A model generated the notes under the pieces. It did no database searches and was not told the DNA's origin. It saw only the letters and a program-made list of their open reading frames with translations. Of a DNA stretch of 64,000 bases, positions 52,131 through 62,029 are shown one piece after another. Location: contig JAISKC010000055.1 in the NCBI GenBank assembly GCA_031261345.1, forward strand, positions 62,001 through 126,000. Direction: 5' to 3'. The DNA comes from Eubacteriales Family XIII. Incertae Sedis bacterium. GTDB lineage: Bacteria; Bacillota; Clostridia; Peptostreptococcales; Anaerovoracaceae. Positions within the stretch are counted from its first letter, which is position 1. Each line of letters begins with the position of its first letter. Position numbers and translations under genes: made by a program.

Positions 52131-53167
52131 CTGTATTTCTCCAATGCCTCCGATAGTGAATTTGTCACTTTATCCCTTAGCGACTTTGGCGTGATGATTT
52201 CCACACCGAAGGGGACGTACTGCAACGCCCAGCAAAACATTGCCATTTCATTCACCTTGACCGTTACATCAATCTTGTCATCCTTGCGCTCCTTGATGAC
52301 GAAATCTGTGCCGAACCAATCGATCACATCATCCACAATAGTTTTGCCGGCGCGGAACGTAACCCTGATACTATCTCCGCTAAACATATAAACATGCTCG
52401 GCCATATGCTTTGGAAGATCAAACCCGTTTTCGGTTCCCTTCACCTTCTTTATTGATTTCGCAGTGGCGTCCAGTAGCTTAATATTGTTGATACGGTCTA
52501 CGCGATAGTTGCCGAGGTCGTCGTATTTGTCCGTATTGCAAATCAGATAATACCGCCCGTTCGTAGCAACCATCTGATAAGGATTTATTACATAATCAAT
52601 GATGTTGCCATCACTGTATGCCTTCTTGTGTTTCTTCTTGTCAGTGCCATAGGTCGTGTAATTGAAGGACACCTGTTTCTTCTTGCTGATGGCTTCGTCC
52701 AAAATCTCAATCGTGTAAAGTAGTTCCGGATTGCGTGGCAGACCCTCGGGCAAATTTTGAATATGCTTGACGTGACTGCTGAAGTAATTACTCGAAAGGC
52801 CCTTCAGTTTCTCAATCAGAGCTTTGCATTGACTATACGGAATGTGTTTCGAGAACAGAAGGCTATCTATCAGAAGCCTCAGCTCACTCTCTGCGAAAGT
52901 GTGACTGATATACCAGTCGTAGGCGATGAGTTCCTCTTCACCGGTCTTACTCTTTCGCGACTTCTCGCTATACTCGATTTCACATCCAAATTCAATCAAG
53001 TCCATCAGATTTCGCTTGACGGCTTTTCTGTCAACGGAGATGTCATATTCCCGCTTTAGAATATCAATGATGTCCTTTTGCGAAAGACGATGATCCGCAT
53101 CGGAATACTTATTCAGCACCTCCAGTATGCACAAAATGTTCAACTTCTTCGGTTGTGCAGTATACAT
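52127..53167 (-). CDS. WYL-domain transcription regulator (dnaE-linked)
   Basis: ATG 53167 with AAGGAG gives 346 residues; longer frames lack a site. An N-terminal winged helix (KLNILCILEVLNKYSDADHR, VDRKAVKRNLMDLIEFGCE) leads to a WYL domain with KQVSFNYTTYGTDKKKHKK, VINPYQMVATNGRYYLICN and NYRVDRI. A C-terminal WCX-like part ends in ALQYVPFGVEIITPKSL. It is a distant relative of the mobile-element WYL protein at 31701. It is coupled to a nuclease gene, an arrangement typical of defence loci. Confidence 0.87.
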   Translation of the reverse strand: MYTAQPKKLNILCILEVLNKYSDADHRLSQKDIIDILKREYDISVDRKAVKRNLMDLIEFGCEIEYSEKSRKSKTGEEELIAYDWYISHTFAESELRLLIDSLLFSKHIPYSQCKALIEKLKGLSSNYFSSHVKHIQNLPEGLPRNPELLYTIEILDEAISKKKQVSFNYTTYGTDKKKHKKAYSDGNIIDYVINPYQMVATNGRYYLICNTDKYDDLGNYRVDRINNIKLLDATAKSIKKVKGTENGFDLPKHMAEHVYMFSGDSIRVTFRAGKTIVDDVIDWFGTDFVIKERKDDKIDVTVKVNEMAMFCWALQYVPFGVEIITPKSLRDKVTNSLSEALEKYR

Positions 53168-53219
53168 GGCAGACTCCTTACACTGACTTATGCAATTTGA
53201 ATTGATAACTGACATTATA

Positions 53220-53759
53220 CTACAACACAAGTAAAACTAAACAGGCTGACGATAGGGGTTCGTTTTTGTCATCGATTTTGGAAATAGACATTGCTGGAAT
53301 ACCATCTGTTTGCCACGCGAGCTCGTCACTCCCATAACTTTCTTGTTCCTCGGATAAGTTCTTTGCTAGGCTACCTACGCGATAACAGATTGCACCATAC
53401 TTCGCGAACTTGAGCGAAAATCGAAACAAAAGGTTCGCTATCATCCTTTGTTTTGCGGCATTAAATCCACCCGTATCCCACCCCCCAGTGCGAAACATCA
53501 ACAATTTCAAATCGGAAATTGCATCGGAATTATCAACCACAGTTTCTTCCACAAACCTACGAATAAAGACATCTCCTTCAGCATCATCTATGAATTTCTG
53601 CAATTCTTCCGCCAAATATGAAAATTCCTCCGTCGGTTCAATCATAGTGCTCAGATTGGTCATCACCCCATCAAGCAAAATTGGCAGTTTTGCATTTTGC
53701 ATATTGAAAAGTATGGTTTCTCTGTCAAAAAAGCTTTGCAGCTTGGCTATTGAATCCAT
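53220..53759 (-). CDS. Unknown protein translated from the dnaE stop
   Basis: The ATG at 53759 overlaps the dnaE stop (TGATG) with GAGGTG upstream, giving 179 residues. It is mostly helical and acidic (EEFSYLAEELQKFIDDAEGD, AAKQRMIANLLFRFSLKFAK), with no known motif. Translational coupling to dnaE suggests a fixed ratio to the polymerase, but a functional link is not shown. Confidence 0.6.
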   Translation of the reverse strand: MDSIAKLQSFFDRETILFNMQNAKLPILLDGVMTNLSTMIEPTEEFSYLAEELQKFIDDAEGDVFIRRFVEETVVDNSDAISDLKLLMFRTGGWDTGGFNAAKQRMIANLLFRFSLKFAKYGAICYRVGSLAKNLSEEQESYGSDELAWQTDGIPAMSISKIDDKNEPLSSACLVLLVL

Positions 53760-56700
53760 CAATTATCACCTCTTTTTTCACTTTGATTGGCATAAAATTC
53801 TTCAACCTTTTCAATAGGCGTTATCTTCACCGCATGAATGCAGGGTTTTCTATCAACCTCATAGATTGCATTTCCCCTGAGGACTACGATGCTACCTTCG
53901 GTCAATATTTCAGCATATTTCTTGTACTTATCCTTAAACACAAGAACCTCTATTGCTCCGAAATAATCCTCAAACGAGAATACCGCCATCTGGTCGCCTC
54001 GCTTTGTCACGCGATGTTGGACGGTTTCAATGAGACCTACCATAATGATAGGCACTCGACTTTCTCTGGGATGGCTTGATTGTGAGATGTCCTCATATTC
54101 CTCAGGATTGCATATCATATGAATGTTTGATGTCGAAACTTGATCGGCAATCCACTTATACTTATCCAACGGATGTGCAGAAAAATAAAATCCTAGCATC
54201 TCCTTTTCTTTTTCCAATCGAACATCTTCCGGAAAGTCCGGCAATGGCTCCTCTGTAACAGAGTCAAATAGGGATGTCTGCCCTGCTGCGACACTTCTCG
54301 CAGAGCCGCCAAGACGACAAGCGAGCGATTCATATTCTTCAATCGATTGTGCCCTATTCTCGCAAAGTGAATCGAAAGCTCCTGCATATATGAGGCTTTG
54401 GACAGCCTTCTTGTTCACCTTTCTCGAATCAACTGCGGAAACAAAACTCACCATATCCGTGATTTCCTGTTCTTCCCTTGCACTTATTACCGAATCGATG
54501 ACACTCTCGCCAACATTTTTCACCGATTGGAGCCCCATTACTATCTTCCCGTCCCTTACGTGAAAGCGCTTTTCACCTTTCAAAATGTCAGGCGGAAGGA
54601 CCGGAATTCCCGAGTCCCTTGCACTTTTGATGTATTTAGTAACTTTCTCCTTTGTTCCCATTACGCTATTCATAAGTGCGGCAAGAAACTCTTCGGGATA
54701 ATAAGTCTTCATGTAGGCGGTCTGGTATGCGAGCACGGCATATACCGCGGCGTGACTTTTGTTGAAGGCGTATGAGGCAAAGCTAATCATCTGGTCGAAG
54801 ATTTCGTTTGCGGTTTCCTCTGGTATACCATTTGATACGCATCCCGGAACAAGCATATTTCCCTCGCCGTCACTGCGACCATACACAAAGAACTGACGTT
54901 CCTCCTTCATCTTATCAACCTTCTTTTTGCTCATCACGCGCCGAACGACATCACTTTGCCCATAGGTGTAGCCAGCAAGTTCGCGAACTATTTCCATGAC
55001 CTGCTCCTGATAAACCATTACTCCATACGTCTCCAAAAGTATTTCTTTAAGGCTTGGATGAAGATACTCTATCGACTCTGGATTTTTCCTGTTTTTCAGA
55101 TAAGCCTCGATATCGTCCATCGGACCGGGCCTGTACATGGATATGCCAACGATGATATCCTCAAAACAATTTGGCTTCAGCTGCCTCATAAAGTTTTGCA
55201 TACCACCGCCTTCGAGCTGAAATACGCCTTCCGTGTCTCCGGACGAAATCAGCCTATAGACATTTTCGTCATCGAACTGAAGTGAATCCATATCAAAGGT
55301 TGTTCCTCGATTTTTTTTGATGAGTTCCTTTGCCTCGTTTATGACTGTAAGATTGCGAAGGCCGAGAAAATCCATCTTGAGAAAATTGAGCGTTTCAACA
55401 GTCGTCATATTGTACTGCACGCATATGGCTTTTTCCTTTGTCAAATACAGTGGAATACAGTCAGACAATGCCTCGTTGCATATGACAACCCCCGCAGCGT
55501 GCATCCCTGGCTGGCGAGCCTTCCCTTCAAGAGCCTTTGCGTGCCCAAGCAAAGCCGCGTATCTATTATCCGACCCGATTATTTTGCGAAATGCTCCTCT
55601 TTCCAATTTGAATTCATCAATGATTACTCCTTTTTTGTCTTTGGACATCCCCGCCAGTGCTTCATCTATCGTTCGAGCTTTTTCCGGAAGTAATTTCACG
55701 ATTTTGTCCACTTCACCATATGGTATATCCAATACTCTACCCACGTCTTTTATAGCGGCCTTTGCCTTCATAGTGCCGAACGTGATAATTTGTGCTACAT
55801 TATTTTCCCCATATTTTTGACGCACATAATCAATCACCTCCGAGCGGCGATCTATACAAAAGTCAATATCAATATCCGGCATACTGACTCGTTCAAGATT
55901 CAGAAACCGTTCGAATATCAATCCGTATTTGATCGGATCAATGTTTGTAATGCGTAGCACATATGCCACGATACTACCCGCAGCGCTTCCCCTGCCCGGG
56001 CCGACTGCAATACCCTTTTCTATAGCATCGCGAATGAAATCCCAAACGATGAGAAAGTAATCAGCGAAACCAGCTTTTTCTATGACGGAAAGTTCGTATT
56101 CGAGCCTCTCTCTGTGGATTTCCTTTTTCGCTCCATAGCGATATTCAAGACCTTCTTCACATTGCTTCCGAAGATACTGCGCAGCCGTGAATCCCTCCGG
56201 CGTATCAAACTCAGGAAAGTGTTTTTTCTGAAAATCGAAATCAAAATTGCACTTCTGAGCTATAACTTCTGTATTGTCTATTGCCTCAGGAATGTCCGAG
56301 AAAAGCTCTCTCATTTCAGTTTCCGTGCGGAAATGAAATTGATCCCCTGTGAATCTCATCCGGTTCTCGTCTGTAACCTTCTGACCTGTTTGAACGCAGA
56401 GAAGTATGTCGTGTGATTTGCTGTCATCTCTGTTCACATAATGTACATCATTCGTAGCGACTAGAGGTATTCCGGTCTCCCTGGATAGTTTTTTGATATC
56501 GCCTCGAATCATTAATTCCTCTTCAAGCCCGTGATCCTGCAACTCAAGATAGAAATTGCCATCGCCATATATATCAAGGAATTCTGTGGCAATGGCTTTC
56601 GCTCCATCATAATCCCCTTGTATCAATTTTTTCGGAATACTACCTGCCACACAGGCTGACAAAGCAATCAATCCCTCGGAATGTTCTCTGAGCTGATCCA

Positions 56701-57115
56701 TATCCGTGCGAGGCTTGTAATAAAACCCCTCGGTATTGGCATTGGACACAATTTTGGTAAGATTCTCATATCCAACCCTATTCTTCACGAGCAATACCAG
56801 ATGGCTTAATTCATTATCTATTCCTGTCTCTTTGTCAAATCTCGTGCGAGGAGCAGTATAGACTTCACAACCAATGATTGGCTTGACCCTGTATTTTGGC
56901 TTGGTTTTTTCCTCGTCTTCGTAAAGAACATCTCCTTGCGCATCCTTCTGCAATGCCTCGTTATAGAAATCAACAACGCCAAACATATTGCCGTGATCAG
57001 TAATGGCAAGGCTTTTCATCCCCTGCTGTTCCGCCACCTTGATGAGTTCCTTGACGCTCGCCAAGCCATCAAGAAGACTAAATTCGCTATGAACGTGCAA
57101 ATGTGTAAATCCCAT
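53759..57115 (-). CDS. dnaE: DNA polymerase III alpha subunit, DnaE type
   Basis: ATG 57115 follows GGAGGG; the frame opens earlier but the protein clearly begins FTHLHVHSEFSLLDG. At 1118 residues it has the DnaE1 layout. PHP domain: LHVHSEFSLLDGLASV, AITDHGNMFGV, LVATNDVHYV. Polymerase core: VGPGRGSAAGSIVAYVL, SMPDIDIDFCIDRR with the catalytic aspartates, and PGMHAAGVVI. A helix-hairpin-helix region and an OB-fold (VPIIMVGLIETVQHRVTKRG) close it. It synthesises DNA at the fork. It leads a minus-strand run of eight genes. Confidence 0.95.
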   Translation of the reverse strand: MGFTHLHVHSEFSLLDGLASVKELIKVAEQQGMKSLAITDHGNMFGVVDFYNEALQKDAQGDVLYEDEEKTKPKYRVKPIIGCEVYTAPRTRFDKETGIDNELSHLVLLVKNRVGYENLTKIVSNANTEGFYYKPRTDMDQLREHSEGLIALSACVAGSIPKKLIQGDYDGAKAIATEFLDIYGDGNFYLELQDHGLEEELMIRGDIKKLSRETGIPLVATNDVHYVNRDDSKSHDILLCVQTGQKVTDENRMRFTGDQFHFRTETEMRELFSDIPEAIDNTEVIAQKCNFDFDFQKKHFPEFDTPEGFTAAQYLRKQCEEGLEYRYGAKKEIHRERLEYELSVIEKAGFADYFLIVWDFIRDAIEKGIAVGPGRGSAAGSIVAYVLRITNIDPIKYGLIFERFLNLERVSMPDIDIDFCIDRRSEVIDYVRQKYGENNVAQIITFGTMKAKAAIKDVGRVLDIPYGEVDKIVKLLPEKARTIDEALAGMSKDKKGVIIDEFKLERGAFRKIIGSDNRYAALLGHAKALEGKARQPGMHAAGVVICNEALSDCIPLYLTKEKAICVQYNMTTVETLNFLKMDFLGLRNLTVINEAKELIKKNRGTTFDMDSLQFDDENVYRLISSGDTEGVFQLEGGGMQNFMRQLKPNCFEDIIVGISMYRPGPMDDIEAYLKNRKNPESIEYLHPSLKEILLETYGVMVYQEQVMEIVRELAGYTYGQSDVVRRVMSKKKVDKMKEERQFFVYGRSDGEGNMLVPGCVSNGIPEETANEIFDQMISFASYAFNKSHAAVYAVLAYQTAYMKTYYPEEFLAALMNSVMGTKEKVTKYIKSARDSGIPVLPPDILKGEKRFHVRDGKIVMGLQSVKNVGESVIDSVISAREEQEITDMVSFVSAVDSRKVNKKAVQSLIYAGAFDSLCENRAQSIEEYESLACRLGGSARSVAAGQTSLFDSVTEEPLPDFPEDVRLEKEKEMLGFYFSAHPLDKYKWIADQVSTSNIHMICNPEEYEDISQSSHPRESRVPIIMVGLIETVQHRVTKRGDQMAVFSFEDYFGAIEVLVFKDKYKKYAEILTEGSIVVLRGNAIYEVDRKPCIHAVKITPIEKVEEFYANQSEKRGDN

Positions 57116-57265
57116 AATCCCTCCAGTGTGATTTTGTTTTGCCTGCATAAAATAGGCCAAGTATAAAATAACATTAGCGATGGGTCAAAAAAGGTGCACC
57201 ATTAGTGGTATTTATATTATGGAGACATAATTGCTACCGACCGATGGACAGAAAAGGAAATTGAA

Positions 57266-57910
57266 ATGGACGAAAATATTACTAAAAAAGGAAAGTTCAA
57301 TAAAGCAAAAGTATTCTATGAGCTTTTTGCAAAATTATTGAAGGATGAAAATGGAAATATAAAGGCAGATGCATTAACCGCCTATGGCGTCAGGAAGGAC
57401 TGGAAGGTATACCTAAATGAGCTTCTTCCGAAGCTGCTTGAAGAAATTGAATGTGAGACATATATCGGGCACCCTTGTGTCGATGTTGTTGGCTGGAGCA
57501 TGCCAAACCGTAGCGTGAATGATGGGTGGGTTAATGAATATCTTTGGGATTTGGATGTGGCGATTGAACTTGAGGATGATTCCGAAGATTGGATGAATGG
57601 AGTAATCAAATTGTGCCATCTCAAGTGTGGACTAAAGGTTGTGATTTCTTACTCAAGTGATGATGACAGAGATTCCGATATTGATAAGCTCAAAATTACT
57701 GCAGCGAATATTCAGTCTCTTGCGTATGGTGGTTTGACTGAAGATGAGGATCTTCTGGTCATTCTAGGAAATTGCAGTAAAAACAAATACGAAACGCAAA
57801 GTGATATTGGATTCAAGGCATATGTATATGACGATGGTAAATTCAAAAAGTTGTCATCCTATTACACCACATATCATCTATTGTCAGGCAGCGTTCCATC
57901 ATTGGATTAG
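57266..57910 (+). CDS. Unknown protein, possible PD-(D/E)XK-like fold
   Basis: This 214-residue protein has AAAAGGAA before the ATG. The middle reads NEYLWDLDVAIELEDDSEDW, then GVIKLCHLKCGLKVVISYS, with D..E and K spaced as in some restriction-like nucleases. The fit is weak. The protein is acidic and has no signal peptide or membrane segment. It is divergent from dnaE and 50 nt ahead of the HD gene, so it may be co-transcribed with it. Confidence 0.55.
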   Translation: MDENITKKGKFNKAKVFYELFAKLLKDENGNIKADALTAYGVRKDWKVYLNELLPKLLEEIECETYIGHPCVDVVGWSMPNRSVNDGWVNEYLWDLDVAIELEDDSEDWMNGVIKLCHLKCGLKVVISYSSDDDRDSDIDKLKITAANIQSLAYGGLTEDEDLLVILGNCSKNKYETQSDIGFKAYVYDDGKFKKLSSYYTTYHLLSGSVPSLD

Positions 57911-57960
57911 ATATGCAAATAAATAAATCATGTATACATATTTAGAAAGGAAATGTTAAA

Positions 57961-58548
57961 ATGAATGAATTGAACAAGGAATTATTTGAACGCTATGAGG
58001 CTTTGAAACGGCTCGTCATAGAGAGGAAATCTCAGTTTGCAGATTTGATGAATCATTTGGAAAATGATACAGCTTATCTGACCGCTCCGGCTTCAATCAA
58101 GTACCATCTCAATCGCGAGAATGGTCTGCTTGAACATAGCGTGAATGTAGCGGAGACACTTTTGAAACTGAAGACGGAGCTTGCTCCGGAACTCAGCGAT
58201 GAAAGTTGTGTGATTGTCGCATTGCTCCACGATTTGGGCAAGGCGGGCGTGCCTGGCAATCCTCAGTATTTGGTCAACGAGCCGTCTGAGAAGCAAAAAC
58301 GTTACGGTTATCCGGCGTCAACGCCCTATCGGTTCAATACGGACTTGATACACCTAAGTGTACCCGTGCGTAGCCTATATCTGGTGCTTCCATACCTTCC
58401 GCTAAGTGAAGAAGAGGCACAAGCAATAGTCTACCACGACGGCCAATACGTAGACGACAACCGCAGCGTGGCGGCAAAAGAAGAAAAGCTGACACTGCTA
58501 CTGCAATATGCAGACAATTGGAATGGATTTATTAGGGAGGTGGAATGA
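57961..58548 (+). CDS. HD-domain phosphohydrolase
   Basis: This 195-residue HD protein has metal residues visible in order: LLEHSVNVAETLL (His), VALLHDLGKAG (HD), a middle NPQYLVNEPSEKQKRYGYPA insert, AIVYHDGQYVDD (His/Asp) and LLLQYADNWNGF (Asp). HD proteins hydrolyse nucleotides or phosphodiesters; the substrate is unknown. AAAGGAAA precedes the ATG. Its stop overlaps the next gene's start (ATGA). Confidence 0.85.
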   Translation: MNELNKELFERYEALKRLVIERKSQFADLMNHLENDTAYLTAPASIKYHLNRENGLLEHSVNVAETLLKLKTELAPELSDESCVIVALLHDLGKAGVPGNPQYLVNEPSEKQKRYGYPASTPYRFNTDLIHLSVPVRSLYLVLPYLPLSEEEAQAIVYHDGQYVDDNRSVAAKEEKLTLLLQYADNWNGFIREVE

Positions 58549-59405
58549 TGGGTTACACGACATTTAGAACTAGTGTATTAGATAATTTTGCGAATTATTT
58601 AAGGAAGTACCCAAAAGCAAGCAGAGTGGGTGCCGGCACATACAATCACCGTGGCGAAATAAAGCCTTATAGCCATATTTTAGCGGATAAAAACAATGCG
58701 AAGAATATTGGGGATAATTTTATCTGCGCTACAGATTACCAGACTATAGCTAGTAGCAGATTACATTTTCATCGGCTTGCTCATCACCTAAACTCTTCAC
58801 AAATTATGTGTATGAACTTTTTTATCAAGCTTATTGATAGTGATCAACATAAAGATTATTTGCTTACACTAATTAGCACTAGATTACATATCCCTACAGA
58901 GGGAAAGACTATAAAAGATTGCTTTTTTGAGTATGAGCCATGTTCAAAAGAGAAAACGAATTTTGACTTCTATGTTCGTTTGAGCGATGGGACTGAAATA
59001 TTCTGGGAGATAAAATACACAGAGAAAGACTTTGCCAAAATATCAAAGACTGCGCGAAAGCAAAAAAATTACAAAGACAAATTCTCAGATATTTATGCCT
59101 CTAAACTAAAAAGTAGTTGTTATCTGGGTAAGTTGACGGAATCCGAATTCTTTGATAATTACCAAATATACAGAAATATTTCATACATACAAGGTCCTAA
59201 GCAGTATTGCGTATTCCTCTTCCCGTTTGCAAATACTAGCTTAGACAACCAAATTAATAAAATTGTCGGAATAAACACATGGTCAAATGTAAAATGCATT
59301 GACTGGAAAGACATCTATAATTTGCTAACTGCGATTATTAAGAACGGAGATCCAACAACCAAGTCATACTACACTGAGTTCTATGATAAATACTTAAAAT
59401 ATTGA
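58545..59405 (+). CDS. PD-(D/E)XK-like protein (PGN_0703-type)
   Basis: ATG 58545, or the next codon 58548, follows GGAGG; about 286 residues. The nuclease-like core is FEYEPCSKEKTNFDFYVRLS, then GTEIFWEIKYTEKDFAKIS, giving D...E.K. The rest (NKIVGINTWSNVKCIDWKDI) fits an alpha/beta restriction-like fold. It is coupled to the HD gene by a 4-nt overlap. A shared nucleic-acid or nucleotide-based process is possible. Confidence 0.7.
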   Translation: MMGYTTFRTSVLDNFANYLRKYPKASRVGAGTYNHRGEIKPYSHILADKNNAKNIGDNFICATDYQTIASSRLHFHRLAHHLNSSQIMCMNFFIKLIDSDQHKDYLLTLISTRLHIPTEGKTIKDCFFEYEPCSKEKTNFDFYVRLSDGTEIFWEIKYTEKDFAKISKTARKQKNYKDKFSDIYASKLKSSCYLGKLTESEFFDNYQIYRNISYIQGPKQYCVFLFPFANTSLDNQINKIVGINTWSNVKCIDWKDIYNLLTAIIKNGDPTTKSYYTEFYDKYLKY

Positions 59406-59652
59406 TTTTGCGTTCTAGTATTGCCACCAGAAGCAATCTCAGCCTGTTTTACATACAGGATTTTCACAACAAATTCTAGGTTTGATTAAACATCTGCAAA
59501 GAAGCTACTGCCGAAGACCTAGCTTTTCTGGCATCAGTTTCCCACGCCAACATAGTTTCCCTTGAAACATTTATACACAACTAAAAGGTGATTGAAACGT
59601 CCTATGTTCCAAAAATGCCACATCAAAAATGGTATTTATATATATGGGGAAT

Positions 59653-59672
59653 TCACCAAACTATTCTTTGGT
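59653..59672. promoter_or_regulatory. Palindrome before the AAA+ gene
   Basis: CACCAAA (59653-59659) and TTTGGTG (59666-59672) form a perfect 7-bp inverted repeat with a 6-bp spacer, 31 bp before the ATG. It could be an operator or a leader hairpin. The rest of 59406-59702 holds no gene. Confidence 0.5.
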
Positions 59673-59702
59673 GAGTGAAAATGTATTAATCAAGGAGACA
59701 AT

Positions 59703-61697
59703 ATGCTTTATTACAAAATCACATCAGCCAGAAATGAGGTCAAGAGCAAGCGTGGAAGCAAAGAACGCGATAGACTTGAAGAAAAAATGCGCACACAGAC
59801 ACAGGCGATTAATGATGATTCAATTCCTGCACATGTATGTATAGCGCATATTGGCAATGACATGCTCGAGTGTGCCGCACTTGCAAAAGAGTATGTTGTC
59901 ACCAAGGATATGCTCATTTCGCTGTTCCATAAGTTATCAGAGACATGTGGTTTTGGAGTACATGAAGCTACCATTACTGAGATCACGTTGCGAGAATATT
60001 CACGTATTTTAGCAGAAGCAGATGGCAACGACTACATCAAGAATGATGATGTAATTCTCGATCGATTTGGTCTTGGGTGGTATGGCTCATATCATCATAG
60101 GATGAATACTCGTGAAGTAATCTTGGATCAAACCAAACTACTGGTTGATGCAATCAGGCCGACAGTCAGAGTTTCCAGCAATGCCCTTATAGATGAAATC
60201 AAGCGCATTGAGAAGGGACGATCTTACGAGCTTCATTATGGGCATCCCGTGCATTACATTATTTGCGCCGATGATGATGAGAGTGCAGATTATTTGACAA
60301 GGCAATTGGTATCATCCCTTGTTGAAAACGACAGAATACTAAGTCGCCGCATGTTTGTTATTGATTGCAAGAGTGGCAATAACACATCCCTAATAGAAAA
60401 ACAGTACTGCATATCCGGCGGAGGTGCAGTTCAGATAAAATATCTGCCTGACAATATTAATATTGGGGAGTATTCATTATGCAAAAACGAGATGCTTGAA
60501 ATTGCGTTGGAAGTAGTTAAGTCTCATGCACATGATGTCCTTACTATTTTGCGGCTTCCATCAGTGCTTGGCGATGCTGAAGATAAGCTCGAAGATGCAT
60601 TGCAGAGTATGACTTTTGTAAAGATTTCTGAAGATGCAGTTGATTACGAGGGAGCTAAGAATTATCTGAAATTGCGCGCCGGTGATCTTGGGATTAAAAC
60701 CGACAGGAACTTATATGCAAGCCTAAACAAAAATGAGGCATATAAGTCTGCCGAACTGAATAAGATATTTGATGCATGGTTCTCTAAAAGGCTGAAAACA
60801 AGTATCTATCCTCAATATGCAGATTTGTCTGCGTATATGGTGTCCCCTGATGCAGTGAAAGGCAATGCTTTTAAGGACTTCGAAGCCCTAATTGGGCTTT
60901 CATCTTCGAAAGAACTTATCAAAGAGATAATTGATTTTGCATCTGCACAGAAGCTGTATCCGGTAAAAGGTGGCAAGCCATCTCTTCATATGATGTTTGC
61001 AGGGAACCCAGGAACAGCGAAGACTACAGTTGCCAGGCTTGTTGCGAAAATTCTAAAGGAAAACCAAGTCCTTGAAAATGGCGAGCTTATTGAAGTAGGA
61101 AGATCTGACCTTGTTGGAAAATATGTGGGGCACACAGCACCGAGAGTAAAAGCTGCTTTCCGAAGGGCTAAGGGGTCTGTACTGTTTATTGACGAAGCCT
61201 ATTCTCTTGTTGATGACCGCGATGGTTTATTCGGCGATGAAGCTATCAACACAATCGTTCAGGAAATGGAGAATCATAGGGACGATACTATTGTGATATT
61301 CGCCGGTTATCCGGACAAGATGGAGGGATTTCTAAACAAGAACCCCGGGCTTCGCAGTCGCATAGGATTCCACGTGGACTTCCCTGACTATAACGCTGAG
61401 GAACTGTGCAATATCCTTGAGCACGTTGCCGGTCAAAGCTCGCTTCTTTTAGCTGACGATGTCAGAGAGAAAGTAATGCCAATATTTGAGAAGGCATCAA
61501 CGATTTCCGAATTCGGGAATGGGCGATATGCCAGAAATATGCTTGAAAAAGCAAAGATTAAACGTGCATCAAGGCTTATCAGAATGAACCCTGAAGATGT
61601 AACGGAGAAAATATCTCAGACGTTAATTGCAGATGATTTTGAAGATCTATCCGTTGGTAGAAAAGATAGTCAAAGAGTAATCGGTTTCGCAGTTTGA
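59703..61697 (+). CDS. CbxX/CfqX (SpoVK-like) AAA+ ATPase
   Basis: This 664-residue protein has AAGGAG before the ATG. The C-terminal 270 residues are a CbxX-type AAA+ domain: Walker A MMFAGNPGTAKTTVARLVAK (about 433-445, with alanine in place of the usual glycine of GTGKT), Walker B SVLFIDEAYSLVDDRDGLFG, sensor IVIFAGYPDKMEGFLNKNPG and arginine finger GLRSRIGFHVDFPDY. The N-terminal 400 residues are unrecognised and may bind the client. Relatives remodel Rubisco, act in sporulation or accompany mobile and secretion loci. Here the target is unknown. Confidence 0.85.
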   Translation: MLYYKITSARNEVKSKRGSKERDRLEEKMRTQTQAINDDSIPAHVCIAHIGNDMLECAALAKEYVVTKDMLISLFHKLSETCGFGVHEATITEITLREYSRILAEADGNDYIKNDDVILDRFGLGWYGSYHHRMNTREVILDQTKLLVDAIRPTVRVSSNALIDEIKRIEKGRSYELHYGHPVHYIICADDDESADYLTRQLVSSLVENDRILSRRMFVIDCKSGNNTSLIEKQYCISGGGAVQIKYLPDNINIGEYSLCKNEMLEIALEVVKSHAHDVLTILRLPSVLGDAEDKLEDALQSMTFVKISEDAVDYEGAKNYLKLRAGDLGIKTDRNLYASLNKNEAYKSAELNKIFDAWFSKRLKTSIYPQYADLSAYMVSPDAVKGNAFKDFEALIGLSSSKELIKEIIDFASAQKLYPVKGGKPSLHMMFAGNPGTAKTTVARLVAKILKENQVLENGELIEVGRSDLVGKYVGHTAPRVKAAFRRAKGSVLFIDEAYSLVDDRDGLFGDEAINTIVQEMENHRDDTIVIFAGYPDKMEGFLNKNPGLRSRIGFHVDFPDYNAEELCNILEHVAGQSSLLLADDVREKVMPIFEKASTISEFGNGRYARNMLEKAKIKRASRLIRMNPEDVTEKISQTLIADDFEDLSVGRKDSQRVIGFAV

Positions 61698-61702
61698 TTG
61701 GT

Positions 61703-62029
61703 TTATTCCGTGTATCGCTCTAATTGGGCATCCACATCTCTGCCACCATACATCACTCGAATCACTGTCACGATTTGTCTTTGATTGTCTGCAATATACA
61801 TTACCAAGTAATTATCGATCGGCATTATTCGAAGCCCCCTAGTTTTCCAAGGTTCCTTATTATATAGATGGAAACGCTCCGGGCATTGGTCAAGGCTTAA
61901 AATTTGTTCTTCCAATCTATCAATCTGACTTGCAGCATTTCGAGGTGCATTTAATTGAAATATGATATATTCAAAAATACCTCTTAAATCATTGTTCGCT
62001 TGCTCTGATATTTCAACCCCAAATATCAT
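61703..62029 (-). CDS. RelE/ParE-family toxin
   Basis: This 108-residue toxin has the RelE/ParE fold: FGVEISEQANNDLRGIFEYI, PRNAASQIDRLEEQILSL, RGLRIMPIDNYLVMYIAD and a late RVMYGGRDV. RelE members cut mRNA on ribosomes, while ParE members poison gyrase; the sequence cannot decide. The ATG overlaps the antitoxin stop by 4 nt. It converges on the AAA+ gene 5 nt away. Confidence 0.9.
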   Translation of the reverse strand: MIFGVEISEQANNDLRGIFEYIIFQLNAPRNAASQIDRLEEQILSLDQCPERFHLYNKEPWKTRGLRIMPIDNYLVMYIADNQRQIVTVIRVMYGGRDVDAQLERYTE

